Assembly: GCF_001435575.1 (NCBI RefSeq)
Contig: NZ_AZEA01000011.1
Coordinates: forward strand, 4,752-68,751
Direction: 5' to 3'
Length of the DNA stretch: 64,000 nucleotides
From: Lentilactobacillus sunkii DSM 19904
Lineage (GTDB): Bacteria; Bacillota; Bacilli; Lactobacillales; Lactobacillaceae
The first letter of the stretch is position 1. Every line of letters starts with the position of its first letter. The notes under the pieces were generated by a model. The model did not search any database and was not told where the DNA came from. It saw only the letters and a list, made by a program, of their open reading frames with translations. Made by a program: the position numbers and the translations under genes. Shown piece after piece: positions 42,876-51,835 of the stretch.

Positions 42876-43988
42876 ATGAGGTTCATTAAGACATGTATTT
42901 GTGTTGTCTTATTTTTGGCATTATTTATGATTGGCAAAGGGCCGATTGATGCCCACGCCAAATATCACGTTTATCATCAACGTTCATCGGCACTGCATAA
43001 AGGAAAGCTGCGTAAGTTAAACAATTATCGAGTTCACTATGTCAAGGTACCTAAAGAGTATTATCACGTTGCCCACACCGGTATTGAACATGAAATTGCA
43101 TCAACCCGCGGCAAAAAGGTCAAATTCCACACCCGATACATTTTGCCTCTGCCCGGTAAGAACGGTCAACGATGGGGGAACCCTCAGTCGATTGCAATGA
43201 ACGGCAAAAGTTACATGTATATCGTCTATTGTCCAACCAACTTGAAAAATAAAGGCAGAATTGTCAGATTTAATATTAAAAAGTTGGATGCCATGGGAAT
43301 TAGACTGCATCCAAAACAGTTGCGGGACGCTTATCATAAGCACCACGGCAAATATTCCAAGACTCAAAAACAAATCCATAAATATATCAAAGCTGGGCCA
43401 ATCTTTACGACCGGCCATGGCCAATCATTGGCGTACAATTGGAAAAATCACGGTTTATACATGTGGCGTGATAAGGAAAAAGCACCCCGAGTTCCTGTCA
43501 GTAATTGGGGGTACATTCAACATATCAAAGCATCCAGTCTCAGACCAGATTACTCCATTCGATTCCGGTTACGCAGTCATGGGCTATCTGTTCCCGGCGG
43601 CCATGATTTAACCTTCGATCGTTCGGGCAATGCCTACTTCTGGTCATTTCCAGGATGGGGTGCCTATATCTTTAAAGGAAAGATCCATCACCGCTCAGTT
43701 CATTTCCGTCTAACCCATCAAGTGCTGAAACATTTGCCGGGAACCCGGATCCAAAGTATGGGTTATAACCCGATACGCAAGCGTTTATTGATGATGTCCG
43801 ATGCATCCATCGCCAGCTTTCCAGCTAAAAAGCTGAAGGGTCATGGTCATTTGACCAATCGTAGTTTTGAATGGACACAGTTTGGTCCCAAACGAGAATT
43901 TGAAGGGATTGCTTATGATGGTTCTTCAAGAGGTAATTTGTTGGTCAACCACTGTCCCGAAGTTTTGCAGGCAGATCGACCTTATTAA
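42876..43988 (+). CDS. secreted protein with probable propeller-like repeats, copy 1
   Basis: A 370-residue protein with a signal peptide (hydrophobic 8-20, cleavage near A-H-A-K). The mature part is very basic and His/Tyr/Trp-rich. It shares with the next gene the blocks G-P-[IM]-F-x-x-G-H-G-Q-S-L-A-Y-N, M-W-R-D, V-P-[GA]-G-H-D-L-T-F-D-x-S-G-N-A-Y, Q-x-M-G-Y-N-P and R-E-F-E. Repeated G-H/D-x-S-G-N motifs suggest a beta-propeller. I see a loose resemblance to class III bacteriocins of the helveticin J kind in the H-x-Q-S and late F-E-x blocks, too weak to name it. Confidence 0.65.
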   Translation: MRFIKTCICVVLFLALFMIGKGPIDAHAKYHVYHQRSSALHKGKLRKLNNYRVHYVKVPKEYYHVAHTGIEHEIASTRGKKVKFHTRYILPLPGKNGQRWGNPQSIAMNGKSYMYIVYCPTNLKNKGRIVRFNIKKLDAMGIRLHPKQLRDAYHKHHGKYSKTQKQIHKYIKAGPIFTTGHGQSLAYNWKNHGLYMWRDKEKAPRVPVSNWGYIQHIKASSLRPDYSIRFRLRSHGLSVPGGHDLTFDRSGNAYFWSFPGWGAYIFKGKIHHRSVHFRLTHQVLKHLPGTRIQSMGYNPIRKRLLMMSDASIASFPAKKLKGHGHLTNRSFEWTQFGPKREFEGIAYDGSSRGNLLVNHCPEVLQADRPY

Positions 43989-44072
43989 AAACTTGGTATT
44001 CCCTTTTGGCTATTAAGATGTACAATAATGTTATGTAATATATCAAATTAATGAGATATCTGGAGGGGTACT

Positions 44073-45134
44073 ATGAAATTTGGTAAGTTGTCTGTGGGAA
44101 TTGCTACGGCAGTTTTGTTGAGTACATCGTTTGCTGGGACGGCTGATGCTTCAATGATCGTTCAGCACAGTAATGCAATTAGCCAGTATTCAGGTTCGAG
44201 TTTACGGATCTTGAACAACAGCAAAGTTCAGTTTGTTAAGGCCGGAAATTACGGCTGGTCCAAGAATCCAAGCGGCAGCGAGACTATTAAGAGTGTGCGC
44301 GGTACCAAGTGGACTTTGAAGACTAAGTATCTGTTACCAGCAACACATATGGCATTGGGAAAATCCAGCCGTGATGTGACAAATCCTCAAGCGGCAGCAT
44401 TGGCGGGCAAATATTTATTTGTCTTGTATGCGCCACATCAATTCCATGGCAAAGGATTCATCGTTCGCTATAATAAGAGCACCTTGGATCACATGAGTTT
44501 AAGCAAGGCTCAAAACTCATTGAACAAGAAGACTGCTGGCATGAAAGTCGGTCCGATGTTTGATGTTGGTCATGGCCAATCTTTGGCTTACAACAAGAAG
44601 CAGCATTCCATCTGGATGTGGCGTGATCGCGCCGATATGAAGCCGACTGCCTGGTCAACGATTCAACGAATCAGTATGTCTTCATTGAAGCCAAACAAAG
44701 CCATCAAGTTCCATATGAACAATCGTGGCGCCATGGTTCCTGCAGGACATGACCTGACGTTTGATAATTCCGGCAATGCATACTGGTGGGGAATTTCCAG
44801 CGGCCATGTCAAGATTTATAAGGGCCGCCTGGGCAGTCACTCGATTCGAGTTCGACTGGCTAAGCAAATGCTCAGAAAGCAGACCGGGACTCATCAACAG
44901 GCAATGGGATATAACCCACATAATGGCCGGCTGTACCTGGTTTCAGATGACTCAATCCAAACCCTTCCAGCTCGAAAGCTGAATGGTCGCGGGAGTCTGC
45001 GTCCAAGTGACATCAAATACACTCGGTTTAATTCACATCGGGAATTTGAAAGTATGATTTTTGATTCCACCGGGCATGCAATGCTATTGTCGAATCGAAA
45101 CCCTGAACTATTGAGATCAACAACCAGATATTAA
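44073..45134 (+). CDS. secreted protein with probable propeller-like repeats, copy 2
   Basis: A 353-residue tandem paralogue of 42876-43988 with a signal peptide ending near T-A-D-A-S. All shared blocks are kept, including G-H-G-Q-S-L-A-Y-N, M-W-R-D, P-A-G-H-D-L-T-F-D-N-S-G-N-A-Y-W-W and the late H-R-E-F-E-S. GGAGGGG site. It is less basic than copy 1, and its C-terminus aligns to the end (R-Y against P-Y). Own start region but no terminator between the copies. Confidence 0.65.
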   Translation: MKFGKLSVGIATAVLLSTSFAGTADASMIVQHSNAISQYSGSSLRILNNSKVQFVKAGNYGWSKNPSGSETIKSVRGTKWTLKTKYLLPATHMALGKSSRDVTNPQAAALAGKYLFVLYAPHQFHGKGFIVRYNKSTLDHMSLSKAQNSLNKKTAGMKVGPMFDVGHGQSLAYNKKQHSIWMWRDRADMKPTAWSTIQRISMSSLKPNKAIKFHMNNRGAMVPAGHDLTFDNSGNAYWWGISSGHVKIYKGRLGSHSIRVRLAKQMLRKQTGTHQQAMGYNPHNGRLYLVSDDSIQTLPARKLNGRGSLRPSDIKYTRFNSHREFESMIFDSTGHAMLLSNRNPELLRSTTRY

Positions 45135-45153
45135 ACAAATAACTAACCGTAGA

Positions 45154-45188
45154 ACCGCCGTTGTTGGCAGTTTTGCGGTTTTTTAATT
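45154..45188 (+). terminator. terminator after the secreted pair
   Basis: GAACCGCC ... GCGGTT with a T6 run. Confidence 0.65.
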
Positions 45189-45194
45189 AAATTG

Positions 45195-45251
45195 TTGACA
45201 CGATGTCACTGATGATTTATACTCAGTTCATAAGTTAATGACACAGTGTCA
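45195..45251 (+). promoter_or_regulatory. promoter and two operators of the tetR-ABC operon
   Basis: Promoter TTGACA (45195-45200) and TATACT (45218-45223), 17-bp spacer. Two copies of a 13-bp palindrome: TGACACGATGTCA (45196-45208), overlapping the -35 box, and TGACACAGTGTCA (45239-45251), just before the ribosome site. The placement predicts autorepression by the TetR-family product. Confidence 0.8.
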
Positions 45252-45266
45252 CTCAAGGAGGAGAAA

Positions 45267-45791
45267 ATGGTATCGACAACTTTTAATAATTTAAGCGATG
45301 AAAAGCAGACCAAGATTCGACGGGCACTGCTCAAAGAATTTTCATCGGAACCACTGGCAACCGCCCAAGTTGCCCCCATTGTGAAAACTGCCGGGATTGC
45401 CCGGGGAGCTTTTTATAAGTACTTTGACGATCTGACCGATGCGTACAAATATTTATATGGCGTTGCAATGCGCGATATTCATAGTGAGATTAATAATGAA
45501 ACGGGAGGCCAATTTCAACCTCAGTTTTATCTTGATCAGGTCAAGGCATTCGTTCAAGGCGCCCGTGACAGTGAATATTTTGGCTTGATTAAGATGCATT
45601 TAATGAAAAACGAATCGTTGATTTCGCAAGGGAGTGTTGATCCCGCAACGGTCACCGCACCTGAGTGGGCAACCATGATTTTGAGCCATGAGGCAATCAA
45701 ACAAATTATCATCAATCCGGATTCTCAGGCCAGGGTAATGAATCATCTTTCAGACGCATTGAACTTGTTAGCAGGAAAGGAGCACGCATAA
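45267..45791 (+). CDS. TetR-family repressor of the ABC operon
   Basis: A 174-residue regulator with an N-terminal helix-turn-helix (about 10-55, including T-A-G-I-A-R-G-A-F-Y-K-Y-F). The C-terminal ligand domain is family-specific. ATG 45267 follows AAGGAGGAG. The stop shares one base with the start of the permease gene. The two palindromes upstream are its likely operators. Confidence 0.9.
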   Translation: MVSTTFNNLSDEKQTKIRRALLKEFSSEPLATAQVAPIVKTAGIARGAFYKYFDDLTDAYKYLYGVAMRDIHSEINNETGGQFQPQFYLDQVKAFVQGARDSEYFGLIKMHLMKNESLISQGSVDPATVTAPEWATMILSHEAIKQIIINPDSQARVMNHLSDALNLLAGKEHA

Positions 45792-46855
45792 TGTATTTAG
45801 CATTAAAAGAAATTCGCCATGAAAAATTGCGTTATGGTTTGATCGTTTCAATGATCGTCTTAATCGCATACTTAATCTTTATTCTGACCAGTCTGGCATT
45901 TGGACTCGCCGGTGAAAATACCCAGGCAATCAATTCCTGGGATGCCAAGAGTATTGTGTTGAACAAGGATTCTAATATCAGCTTGACCCAATCGATCATC
46001 ACCAAGGATCAGGCAAAGGATGCCAAGCTGACGTCCAAAGAGGCGGTTATCGGCTCAACCCCAGTCGTTGCCAAGCATAAAGGCAAAGAGAAAATTTCTG
46101 CATCATTCATTGGTGCCCGGAAGTCACAATTTATTATTAAAGATTTGAAGTTGACGGCCGGCCACAAAGCTAGGAACAATCACCAAATTGTCGTTGATGA
46201 AAAGTTTAAGACCGATGGCTACAAGTTGGGCGACAAAGTGACGTTGAATTCATTCAAGGATAAATATCAGATCGTTGGCTTCACCAAGAATGCCAAGTTA
46301 AACGTGGCCCCTGTGGCTTATGGAACAGTCTCCACTTGGAAATATCTGCGGGGGATGCCAAACGCGGCAGTTACCGGAAGCGCGATTGTATCTAAAAATG
46401 CCAATTATAAGGCTCACAGTTCACATTTGAAGACGTATTCCATGGATAAATTCATTTCGAAATTACCCGGGTATTCAGCTGAAAATACAACCTTTGGCTT
46501 TATGATTGGATTCCTGATGATTATTTCACTGGTTCTGATCGCGGTATTCCTGTACATTTTGACGATGCAGGCGCTGCCAACATACGCTGTATTGAGAGCA
46601 CAGGGAATTCCGGCCAAAGCCCTTGTGTCCACAATTACCAGCCAATCACTGGTCCTGATGGCCTCAGGTGTGCTAATTGGAGCTGCATTAGCGGCATTGA
46701 CTGGTTGGATGCTGCCGGTGGGAGTCCCGATGGCGTTCAATATTCCAGTGCTCATTTGGATTTCAATCGGCTTGATGATTATGGGTGTCATTGGTGCGGC
46801 AATTCCGGCTCGGAAAATTGCCACCGTTGACCCCGTCAGTGTAATTGGAGGTTAA
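45791..46855 (+). CDS. ABC transporter permease, FtsX type
   Basis: A 354-residue permease with the MacB/FtsX layout: first membrane segment about 15-38, an outside domain of about 190 residues, then three segments near 232-258, 285-308 and 315-340. Coupled to tetR by a one-base overlap and followed by its ATPase after two bases. Probable exporter of a toxic peptide or drug under substrate-induced control. Confidence 0.88.
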   Translation: MYLALKEIRHEKLRYGLIVSMIVLIAYLIFILTSLAFGLAGENTQAINSWDAKSIVLNKDSNISLTQSIITKDQAKDAKLTSKEAVIGSTPVVAKHKGKEKISASFIGARKSQFIIKDLKLTAGHKARNNHQIVVDEKFKTDGYKLGDKVTLNSFKDKYQIVGFTKNAKLNVAPVAYGTVSTWKYLRGMPNAAVTGSAIVSKNANYKAHSSHLKTYSMDKFISKLPGYSAENTTFGFMIGFLMIISLVLIAVFLYILTMQALPTYAVLRAQGIPAKALVSTITSQSLVLMASGVLIGAALAALTGWMLPVGVPMAFNIPVLIWISIGLMIMGVIGAAIPARKIATVDPVSVIGG

Positions 46856-46857
46856 TT

Positions 46858-47553
46858 ATGGCAGTTATTGAATTAAAGAATATTAATAAATACTTTGGAT
46901 CAGGCATCAGCAAGGTCCACGTTTTGAAGGATGTCAATTTTGCAGCGGACCGTGGTCAATTAATCCTGGTTGTCGGTCCATCCGGATCTGGTAAAAGTAC
47001 TTTCTTAACGATTGCCGGTGGCCTGCAGACACCAACTTCCGGTTCTGTTGAAGTCGAAGGGAATTCTGTCGAAAATCTGTCCAAAGCTCAGCGGGATAAA
47101 TTAAGATTGAACCAGGTCGGTTTCGTTCTTCAATCGTACAATTTGGTTCCATACCTGAAAGTCAAAGAACAATTCGACTTTGTCGATAAGGTCAAGCATC
47201 AAGGAAATCTAAGCAAAGAAGGCTTGAAGGGCCTGCTTGAACAGCTTGGCATTTCTGAACTGATTAACAAATTCCCCGGCGAACTTTCCGGTGGTCAAAC
47301 TCAACGGGTGGCAATTGCCAGAGCATTGTATGCCGATCCGGACATTGTCTTGGCCGATGAACCAACAGCAGCACTGGATAGTCAAAAAGTTGCAGAAGTG
47401 GGTAAGCTGTTTAAAGACTTGGCTGAAACCAGAAATAAAGCGGTGGTCGTGGTAACTCATGATCTGCGGCTCTTGGACTTTGCCGATAAGACATATGAAA
47501 TTTTAGACGGCAAGATCAGCTTGAAGGATAAGGAACATGTGTTGGACCGTTAA
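46858..47553 (+). CDS. ABC transporter ATPase
   Basis: A 231-residue ATPase of the MacB/LolD branch. Walker A G-P-S-G-S-G-K-S-T near 41-49, Q-loop V-L-Q-S-Y-N-L-V-P, signature L-S-G-G-Q-T-Q-R near 142 and Walker B I-V-L-A-D-E-P-T-A-A-L-D. Pairs with the permease just upstream; its ribosome site GGAGG lies in the end of that gene. Confidence 0.92.
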   Translation: MAVIELKNINKYFGSGISKVHVLKDVNFAADRGQLILVVGPSGSGKSTFLTIAGGLQTPTSGSVEVEGNSVENLSKAQRDKLRLNQVGFVLQSYNLVPYLKVKEQFDFVDKVKHQGNLSKEGLKGLLEQLGISELINKFPGELSGGQTQRVAIARALYADPDIVLADEPTAALDSQKVAEVGKLFKDLAETRNKAVVVVTHDLRLLDFADKTYEILDGKISLKDKEHVLDR

Positions 47554-47614
47554 TATTAGCTTAAGGGCAAGACATTAAGGCGTGCATTTGCTTTTTAATT
47601 CTGAATAATAGTTA

Positions 47615-47644
47615 TTGACGTCTAATCTTATTTCGTGGCATAAT
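47615..47644 (+). promoter_or_regulatory. promoter of the antitoxin RNA
   Basis: TTGACG (47615-47620) and CATAAT (47639-47644), 18-bp spacer, start near 47651. Confidence 0.65.
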
Positions 47645-47650
47645 AAACAT

Positions 47651-47705
47651 GTGCAATGAAGACAAATAATCAAAAAGGGAACCCATGCCCGGGTTCCCTT
47701 TTTCA
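47651..47705 (+). ncRNA. antitoxin RNA of the Fst-type locus, about 55 nt
   Basis: The predicted RNA starts with GTGCAATGAAGACAAATAATC and ends at the shared terminator. Its 19-base CAATGAAGACAAATAATCA (47654-47672) is repeated exactly at 47800-47818 across the toxin start codon on the opposite strand, so the RNA can pair there and block translation. Same layout as par of pAD1 (convergent RNAs, direct repeats, shared terminator). Confidence 0.75.
47672..47703. terminator. shared bidirectional terminator of toxin and antitoxin RNAs
   Basis: AAAAAGGGAACCC (47672-47684) with its perfect complement (47691-47703). Confidence 0.85.
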
Positions 47706-47723
47706 TATATTTTGGTTGTTTTT

Positions 47724-47810
47724 CTAGCGATGATTTAACCAGCTGCTGAATAATGCCACAACGATTCCCGCTAAAATTGCAACTATCATTTGTGCCAACA
47801 ATGAAGACAA
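47724..47810 (-). CDS. Fst/Lpt-family type I toxin peptide
   Basis: A 28-residue membrane peptide with TTG start (complement of 47808-47810) eight bases after GAGGTGG. It is nearly all one membrane segment and ends V-A-L-F-S-S-W-L-N-H-R, the hallmark C-terminus of Fst/Lpt toxins. Such toxins insert in the membrane when the antisense RNA is lost. A much longer frame on this strand (to 47984) is a chance extension through the leader. Confidence 0.82.
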   Translation of the reverse strand: MSSLLAQMIVAILAGIVVALFSSWLNHR

Positions 47811-47879
47811 ATAATCACCACCTCTCTTGGTTTCAAAGAAACAGGTCAGCTCTTTAATGATACCGGAGATGCATCGGCT

Positions 47880-47908
47880 TGTATAATGACTTTTTGGTAG
47901 GAGAACAA
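47880..47908 (-). promoter_or_regulatory. toxin mRNA promoter
   Basis: Minus-strand TTGTTC (47903-47908) and TATACA (47880-47885), 17-bp spacer; leader of about 60 bases that can fold near the ribosome site. Confidence 0.65.
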
Positions 47909-47958
47909 AAGGCGATCGCATTCCAGGATCGCTATGGTTTGCTTCACAAATCAACATC

Positions 47959-48011
47959 AAATCCTTGAACGATGGATAAATCATTTAATCCATCGTCCAA
48001 GGATTTTTTAT
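47959..48011 (+). terminator. strong terminator without an obvious gene upstream
   Basis: 19-base arms AAATCCTTGAACGATGGAT (47959-47977) and its complement (47988-48006, one mismatch) followed by T6. No plus-strand gene ends here. It may end an unseen RNA, insulate the toxin locus from ptcA, or act as an attenuator. Confidence 0.7.
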
Positions 48012-48120
48012 TCAAAACGTAAGTAAAACGTTTATACATCAACATCGTGGAACCTGTTAACAAAGGTGGAACAAAGTACATCGTTGTTCTGTCGCGGTCT
48101 ATCAAGCCTCAACCTATATA

Positions 48121-48145
48121 TTTTAGCGCTTACATCCGTTATATT
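48121..48145 (+). promoter_or_regulatory. ptcA promoter with a cre-like site
   Basis: A catabolite-control (cre) like sequence, TGTAAGCGCTAAAA on the minus strand (48121-48134), one base off consensus, lies just upstream of a TATATT -10 box (48140-48145). No good -35 is seen, consistent with activated transcription. CcpA control of agmatine catabolism is known in related bacteria; here it is inferred. Confidence 0.5.
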
Positions 48146-48214
48146 TAGAGACGTAAAGAAATACTCGAGAATTTCTTGGAACACACGACAAACAAATTAT
48201 AGGAGATGCTAATT

Positions 48215-49249
48215 ATGAAACGCGACTTTATCGATACCAACACATACACACGAGAAGAAATTCAATATTTGATCAACTTGGGCTTACAAATCAAACGCGA
48301 CATTAAAAACGGCAACTATCCTGATTTATTATCACACAGAACTTTGGGAATGATTTTTGAAGAATCATCAACCCGGACCCGGGTTTCATTTGAAACAGCC
48401 ATGACCCAACTTGGTGGTCATGCACAGTATCTGGCACCAGGTCAAATTCACTTGGGTTCAGCTGAAAGCGAATCCCTGGGCGACACCGCAATCGTGCTTT
48501 CCCGGCTGGTGGACATCTTAATGGCACGGGTTGCCAAGCATTCAACTGTTGAGAAACTTGCTGAATCCGCAACTGTTCCGGTTCTTAACGGAATGAGCGA
48601 TTACAATCATCCAACTCAAGAAATCGGCGACATCATTACCATGGCAGAAAATTTACCTGCAGGTAAGAAGTTAAGCGATTGTAAGGTGGTCTTTGTCGGG
48701 GATGCAACTCAAGTTTGTGTATCACTCATGTTCATCGCGTCAAAGATGGGAATGAAGTTCGTTCAATTCGGACCAAAGGGTTACCAAATCAAACCAGAAA
48801 CCCTGGCAATCGGCAAAAAGAATGCTGAATTATCCGGTGGTAGTGTTGAAATTACCGAAGATGCTGATGCCGCAATGAAGGATGCCGACTTTGTCTATAC
48901 CGATGTATGGTACGGCTTGTACGAAGCACCACTTTCATACGACGAAAGAATGAAGATCTTCTATCCTAAGTACCAGGTTAACGATGACCTGATGAGTAAG
49001 GGAACCAGCCACACAATGTTTATGCACTGCTTGCCAGCCAACCGTGGTGAAGAAGTAACCGACAGCGTGATCGATTCACCACACTCAATTGCATGGGATG
49101 AAGCCGAAAATCGTTTGACTGCCATGAGATCACTGCTGGTTTACCTGATGGCACCACGAATGAACTACACCGAAAAACAATTGGACGATCTCAACGATCC
49201 TAAATTGAAATCAATGATTTTAAACCTAGTTGACGATACGACCCATTAA
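48215..49249 (+). CDS. ptcA: putrescine carbamoyltransferase
   Basis: A 344-residue transcarbamylase that splits carbamoylputrescine with phosphate to putrescine and carbamoyl phosphate. [10 protein letters not shown] near 51-60 binds carbamoyl phosphate; H-P-T-Q and H-C-L-P-A-N-R-G follow. The [10 protein letters not shown] motif and the long C-terminal helical tail (after about 315) are marks of putrescine rather than ornithine transcarbamylase, as is the neighbourhood of aguA and arcC. ATG 48215 follows AGGAG. First gene of ptcA-aguD-aguA-arcC. Confidence 0.93.
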   Translation: MKRDFIDTNTYTREEIQYLINLGLQIKRDIKNGNYPDLLSHRTLGMIFEESSTRTRVSFETAMTQLGGHAQYLAPGQIHLGSAESESLGDTAIVLSRLVDILMARVAKHSTVEKLAESATVPVLNGMSDYNHPTQEIGDIITMAENLPAGKKLSDCKVVFVGDATQVCVSLMFIASKMGMKFVQFGPKGYQIKPETLAIGKKNAELSGGSVEITEDADAAMKDADFVYTDVWYGLYEAPLSYDERMKIFYPKYQVNDDLMSKGTSHTMFMHCLPANRGEEVTDSVIDSPHSIAWDEAENRLTAMRSLLVYLMAPRMNYTEKQLDDLNDPKLKSMILNLVDDTTH

Positions 49250-49285
49250 TCGTGTCGTTCAGACTGATTTGTGAAGGTGAAAGAA

Positions 49286-50701
49286 ATGCAAAAAGAGAAA
49301 AAATTTAGATTATTTGATGCTGTGCTGATGTCGGTGGTCGTTGTTCTGGTGGTTGAATCAGTTGCACCGGCAGCCGCAATTGGCCCTTCGCAATTCTTCT
49401 GGTGGGGGATTCTGTTAGTATTCTTCTTCCTGCCTTATGGATTGATATCCGCAGAGCTGGGAACCACCTATGATGAAGATGGTGGGATCTATGACTGGGT
49501 CAGAAAAGCCTTTGGCCGCCGTTGGGGTGGTCGGGCAGCGTGGCTGTACTGGATTAACTTTCCAATTTGGATGGCCAGTTTGGCGGTATTGTTTACAGGC
49601 GTAATTGGCCAAGTCTTCCCGACTCACTTTGGCACCTGGACCAACGTCTTGATCCAGCTGGTCTTCATTGGAATTGTGACTTTAATTTCGTCATATCCGG
49701 TTGCGGACAGTAAATGGATTTTGAACCTTGCTGCAATTGCCAAGGTTATCATCATGGTCAGTTTGGGCGCACTGGGAATCTATGTCGCAATGACCAAGGG
49801 TGTTGCAAGTAACTTTACCGTAAAAACAATGCTTCCACAGATGGACGTCAAGAGCCTTGGCTACATCTCAGTTATTCTGTTTAACTTCTTGGGATTTGAA
49901 GTGGTGACTTCAATGGCCAGTGAAATGCCAAACCCTAAGAAACAAATTCCCCAAGCGATTATCTGGGGCGGTGTCTTGATCGCAGTCTTCTATGTCTTTG
50001 CCGCATTCGGCATGGGTGTTGCGATTCCAAGCAGCCAATTATCCACTTCAAGTGGTTTAATGGAAAGTATTCTATTATTAATTGGCGGTAACAATTGGTT
50101 CGTTATCCTGATTGCAGTCCTGTTCATGTATACTTTAGCTGCCAACTTGATTTCCTGGTCGGCCGGCGTGAACTACGTTGCTTCATATGCAGCTAAGAAC
50201 CATGATTTGCCAAAAGTCTTTGGGATTGAAAGCAAAAAGACCGGGATGCCAACCGGTGCCAACTTGTTAAATGGCGGAATTGCCGCAATCCTTGTGGTTA
50301 TTTCACCACTGATTCCTAATCAAAACATTTTCTGGGCATTCTTCTCACTGAACGTCGTTGCATTGTTGGGATCATATCTGTTGATGTTCCCGTCATTCTG
50401 GAAGCTGCGGAAAGTCGATCCAGACACTGAACGGCCATTCAAAGTTCCCGGCAACCATTTAATGATCAACCTGATGACCTGGATTCCGGTTGCTTTACTT
50501 GCAATCACCACCATTCTTTCAGCATTCCCACTTAATGGCAGTGCCGAAGAATTGAATACCAAGATTCCAATTTTGATTGGCACAATTATCACCATTTTAC
50601 TGGGCGAAATCTGTATCAGAGCTGCTGAAAAGCATCACCCTTTGAAGAGAAAAGAAAAGGCGAGCAGTCACCACACAGAAGAAATCCTAAGTAAAAGCTA
50701 A
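49286..50701 (+). CDS. aguD: agmatine/putrescine antiporter, APC family
   Basis: A 471-residue transporter with twelve hydrophobic segments, of the amino acid/polyamine antiporter family. Substrate is inferred from the operon: import of agmatine in exchange for putrescine. ATG 49286 has AAGGTGA upstream; the upstream GTG codons are part of that site. The C-terminus is a basic tail with H and K (about 445-471). Confidence 0.85.
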   Translation: MQKEKKFRLFDAVLMSVVVVLVVESVAPAAAIGPSQFFWWGILLVFFFLPYGLISAELGTTYDEDGGIYDWVRKAFGRRWGGRAAWLYWINFPIWMASLAVLFTGVIGQVFPTHFGTWTNVLIQLVFIGIVTLISSYPVADSKWILNLAAIAKVIIMVSLGALGIYVAMTKGVASNFTVKTMLPQMDVKSLGYISVILFNFLGFEVVTSMASEMPNPKKQIPQAIIWGGVLIAVFYVFAAFGMGVAIPSSQLSTSSGLMESILLLIGGNNWFVILIAVLFMYTLAANLISWSAGVNYVASYAAKNHDLPKVFGIESKKTGMPTGANLLNGGIAAILVVISPLIPNQNIFWAFFSLNVVALLGSYLLMFPSFWKLRKVDPDTERPFKVPGNHLMINLMTWIPVALLAITTILSAFPLNGSAEELNTKIPILIGTIITILLGEICIRAAEKHHPLKRKEKASSHHTEEILSKS

Positions 50702-50726
50702 CGACTATTAAGAGGAGCAAAATACG

Positions 50727-51824
50727 ATGAAAACTTTACAATCATCACCTAAAAAAGACGGTTTCAGGATGCCTGGCGAGTTTGAACACCACAAGGGTGT
50801 CTACATTCTCTGGCCGGAACGCCCGGACAATTGGCGAAATGGCGCTAAGCCGGCTCAACACACATTTGTCAATGTTGCCAAAGCAATTTCTCAATTCGAA
50901 CAAGTCACTGTCGGTGTTTCTGACGCCCAATATGCAAATGCCCGTCACATGTTACCGGACGATGTTGAAGTGGTTGAAATTTCCAGCGACGATTCATGGA
51001 TCCGTGACTGTGGCCCAACGTTTGTTGTCAATGATGACGGCGATGTCCGTGGTGTTGACTGGACATTCAATGCCTGGGGTGGACTGGTAGATGGTCTTTA
51101 CTTCCCATGGGATAAGGATGACCGGGTTGCTCAAAAAGTGACTGAATTAGAGCATGCGGACCGTTACCGGTTGGATGACTTTATCTTGGAGGGTGGTTCA
51201 ATTCACGTTGATGGTGAGGGAACCTTGATCACTACTGAAGAATGTCTGCTTTCAGACGGCCGTAACTCACAATTATCAAAAGAACAGATTGAAAATGTCC
51301 TCAAGGAATATCTCAATTTGGATAAGGTTATCTGGCTTAAACGCGGAATCTATTTGGATGAAACCAACGGCCACGTTGATAATATTGCGAACTTTGTAAA
51401 GCCCGGTGTTGTTGCCCTTGCCTGGACCGACGACAAGAATGATCCCCAATATGAAATTTCAAAAGAAAACTATGATATTTTAAGCAACGCCACTGATGCC
51501 CGGGGTCGAAAGATTCAAGTTGAAAAGCTCTATGTACCAAAGCCGGTTACAATCACTAAGGAAGAAAGCGAAGGCGTTGACGCTGTTGACGGCACTTTGC
51601 CTCGTCAGGAAGGCGATCGTTTGGCAGCCAGCTACGTGAACTATTACACCGCAAATGGCGGGATTATCTTCCCAACCTTTGGCGATCCAAATGATGCAAA
51701 AGCTGAAGAAACCCTGCAGCGCTTATATCCCGATCGTAAAATTGTCGGCGTTCCTGCTCGTGAGATTTTATTAGGCGGCGGAAACGTTCACTGCATCACC
51801 CAACAAGTGCCATCCGGCAGATAG
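50727..51824 (+). CDS. aguA: agmatine deiminase, catalytic copy
   Basis: A 365-residue enzyme of the peptidyl-arginine deiminase fold that converts agmatine to N-carbamoylputrescine and ammonia. All catalytic residues known for the family are in place: Asp94 (W-I-R-D), Glu155 and His160 (E-G-G-S-I-H), His216 and Asp218 (E-T-N-G-H-V-D-N), and nucleophile Cys356 ([11 protein letters not shown]). AGGAG site. Twelve bases before arcC. Compare the inactive-looking copy at 54771. Confidence 0.95.
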   Translation: MKTLQSSPKKDGFRMPGEFEHHKGVYILWPERPDNWRNGAKPAQHTFVNVAKAISQFEQVTVGVSDAQYANARHMLPDDVEVVEISSDDSWIRDCGPTFVVNDDGDVRGVDWTFNAWGGLVDGLYFPWDKDDRVAQKVTELEHADRYRLDDFILEGGSIHVDGEGTLITTEECLLSDGRNSQLSKEQIENVLKEYLNLDKVIWLKRGIYLDETNGHVDNIANFVKPGVVALAWTDDKNDPQYEISKENYDILSNATDARGRKIQVEKLYVPKPVTITKEESEGVDAVDGTLPRQEGDRLAASYVNYYTANGGIIFPTFGDPNDAKAEETLQRLYPDRKIVGVPAREILLGGGNVHCITQQVPSGR

Positions 51825-51835
51825 GAGGAAACTTA

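Noticed and set aside
47811-47984. long N-terminal extension of the Fst-type toxin frame
   Set aside because: It runs through the toxin leader and promoter; the 28-residue form from TTG has the ribosome site and family length.
48061-48110. T-box-like GGTGGAAC sequence upstream of ptcA
   Set aside because: Lacks the specifier stem and the TGGNACCGCG core; ptcA is not an amino acid synthesis gene.
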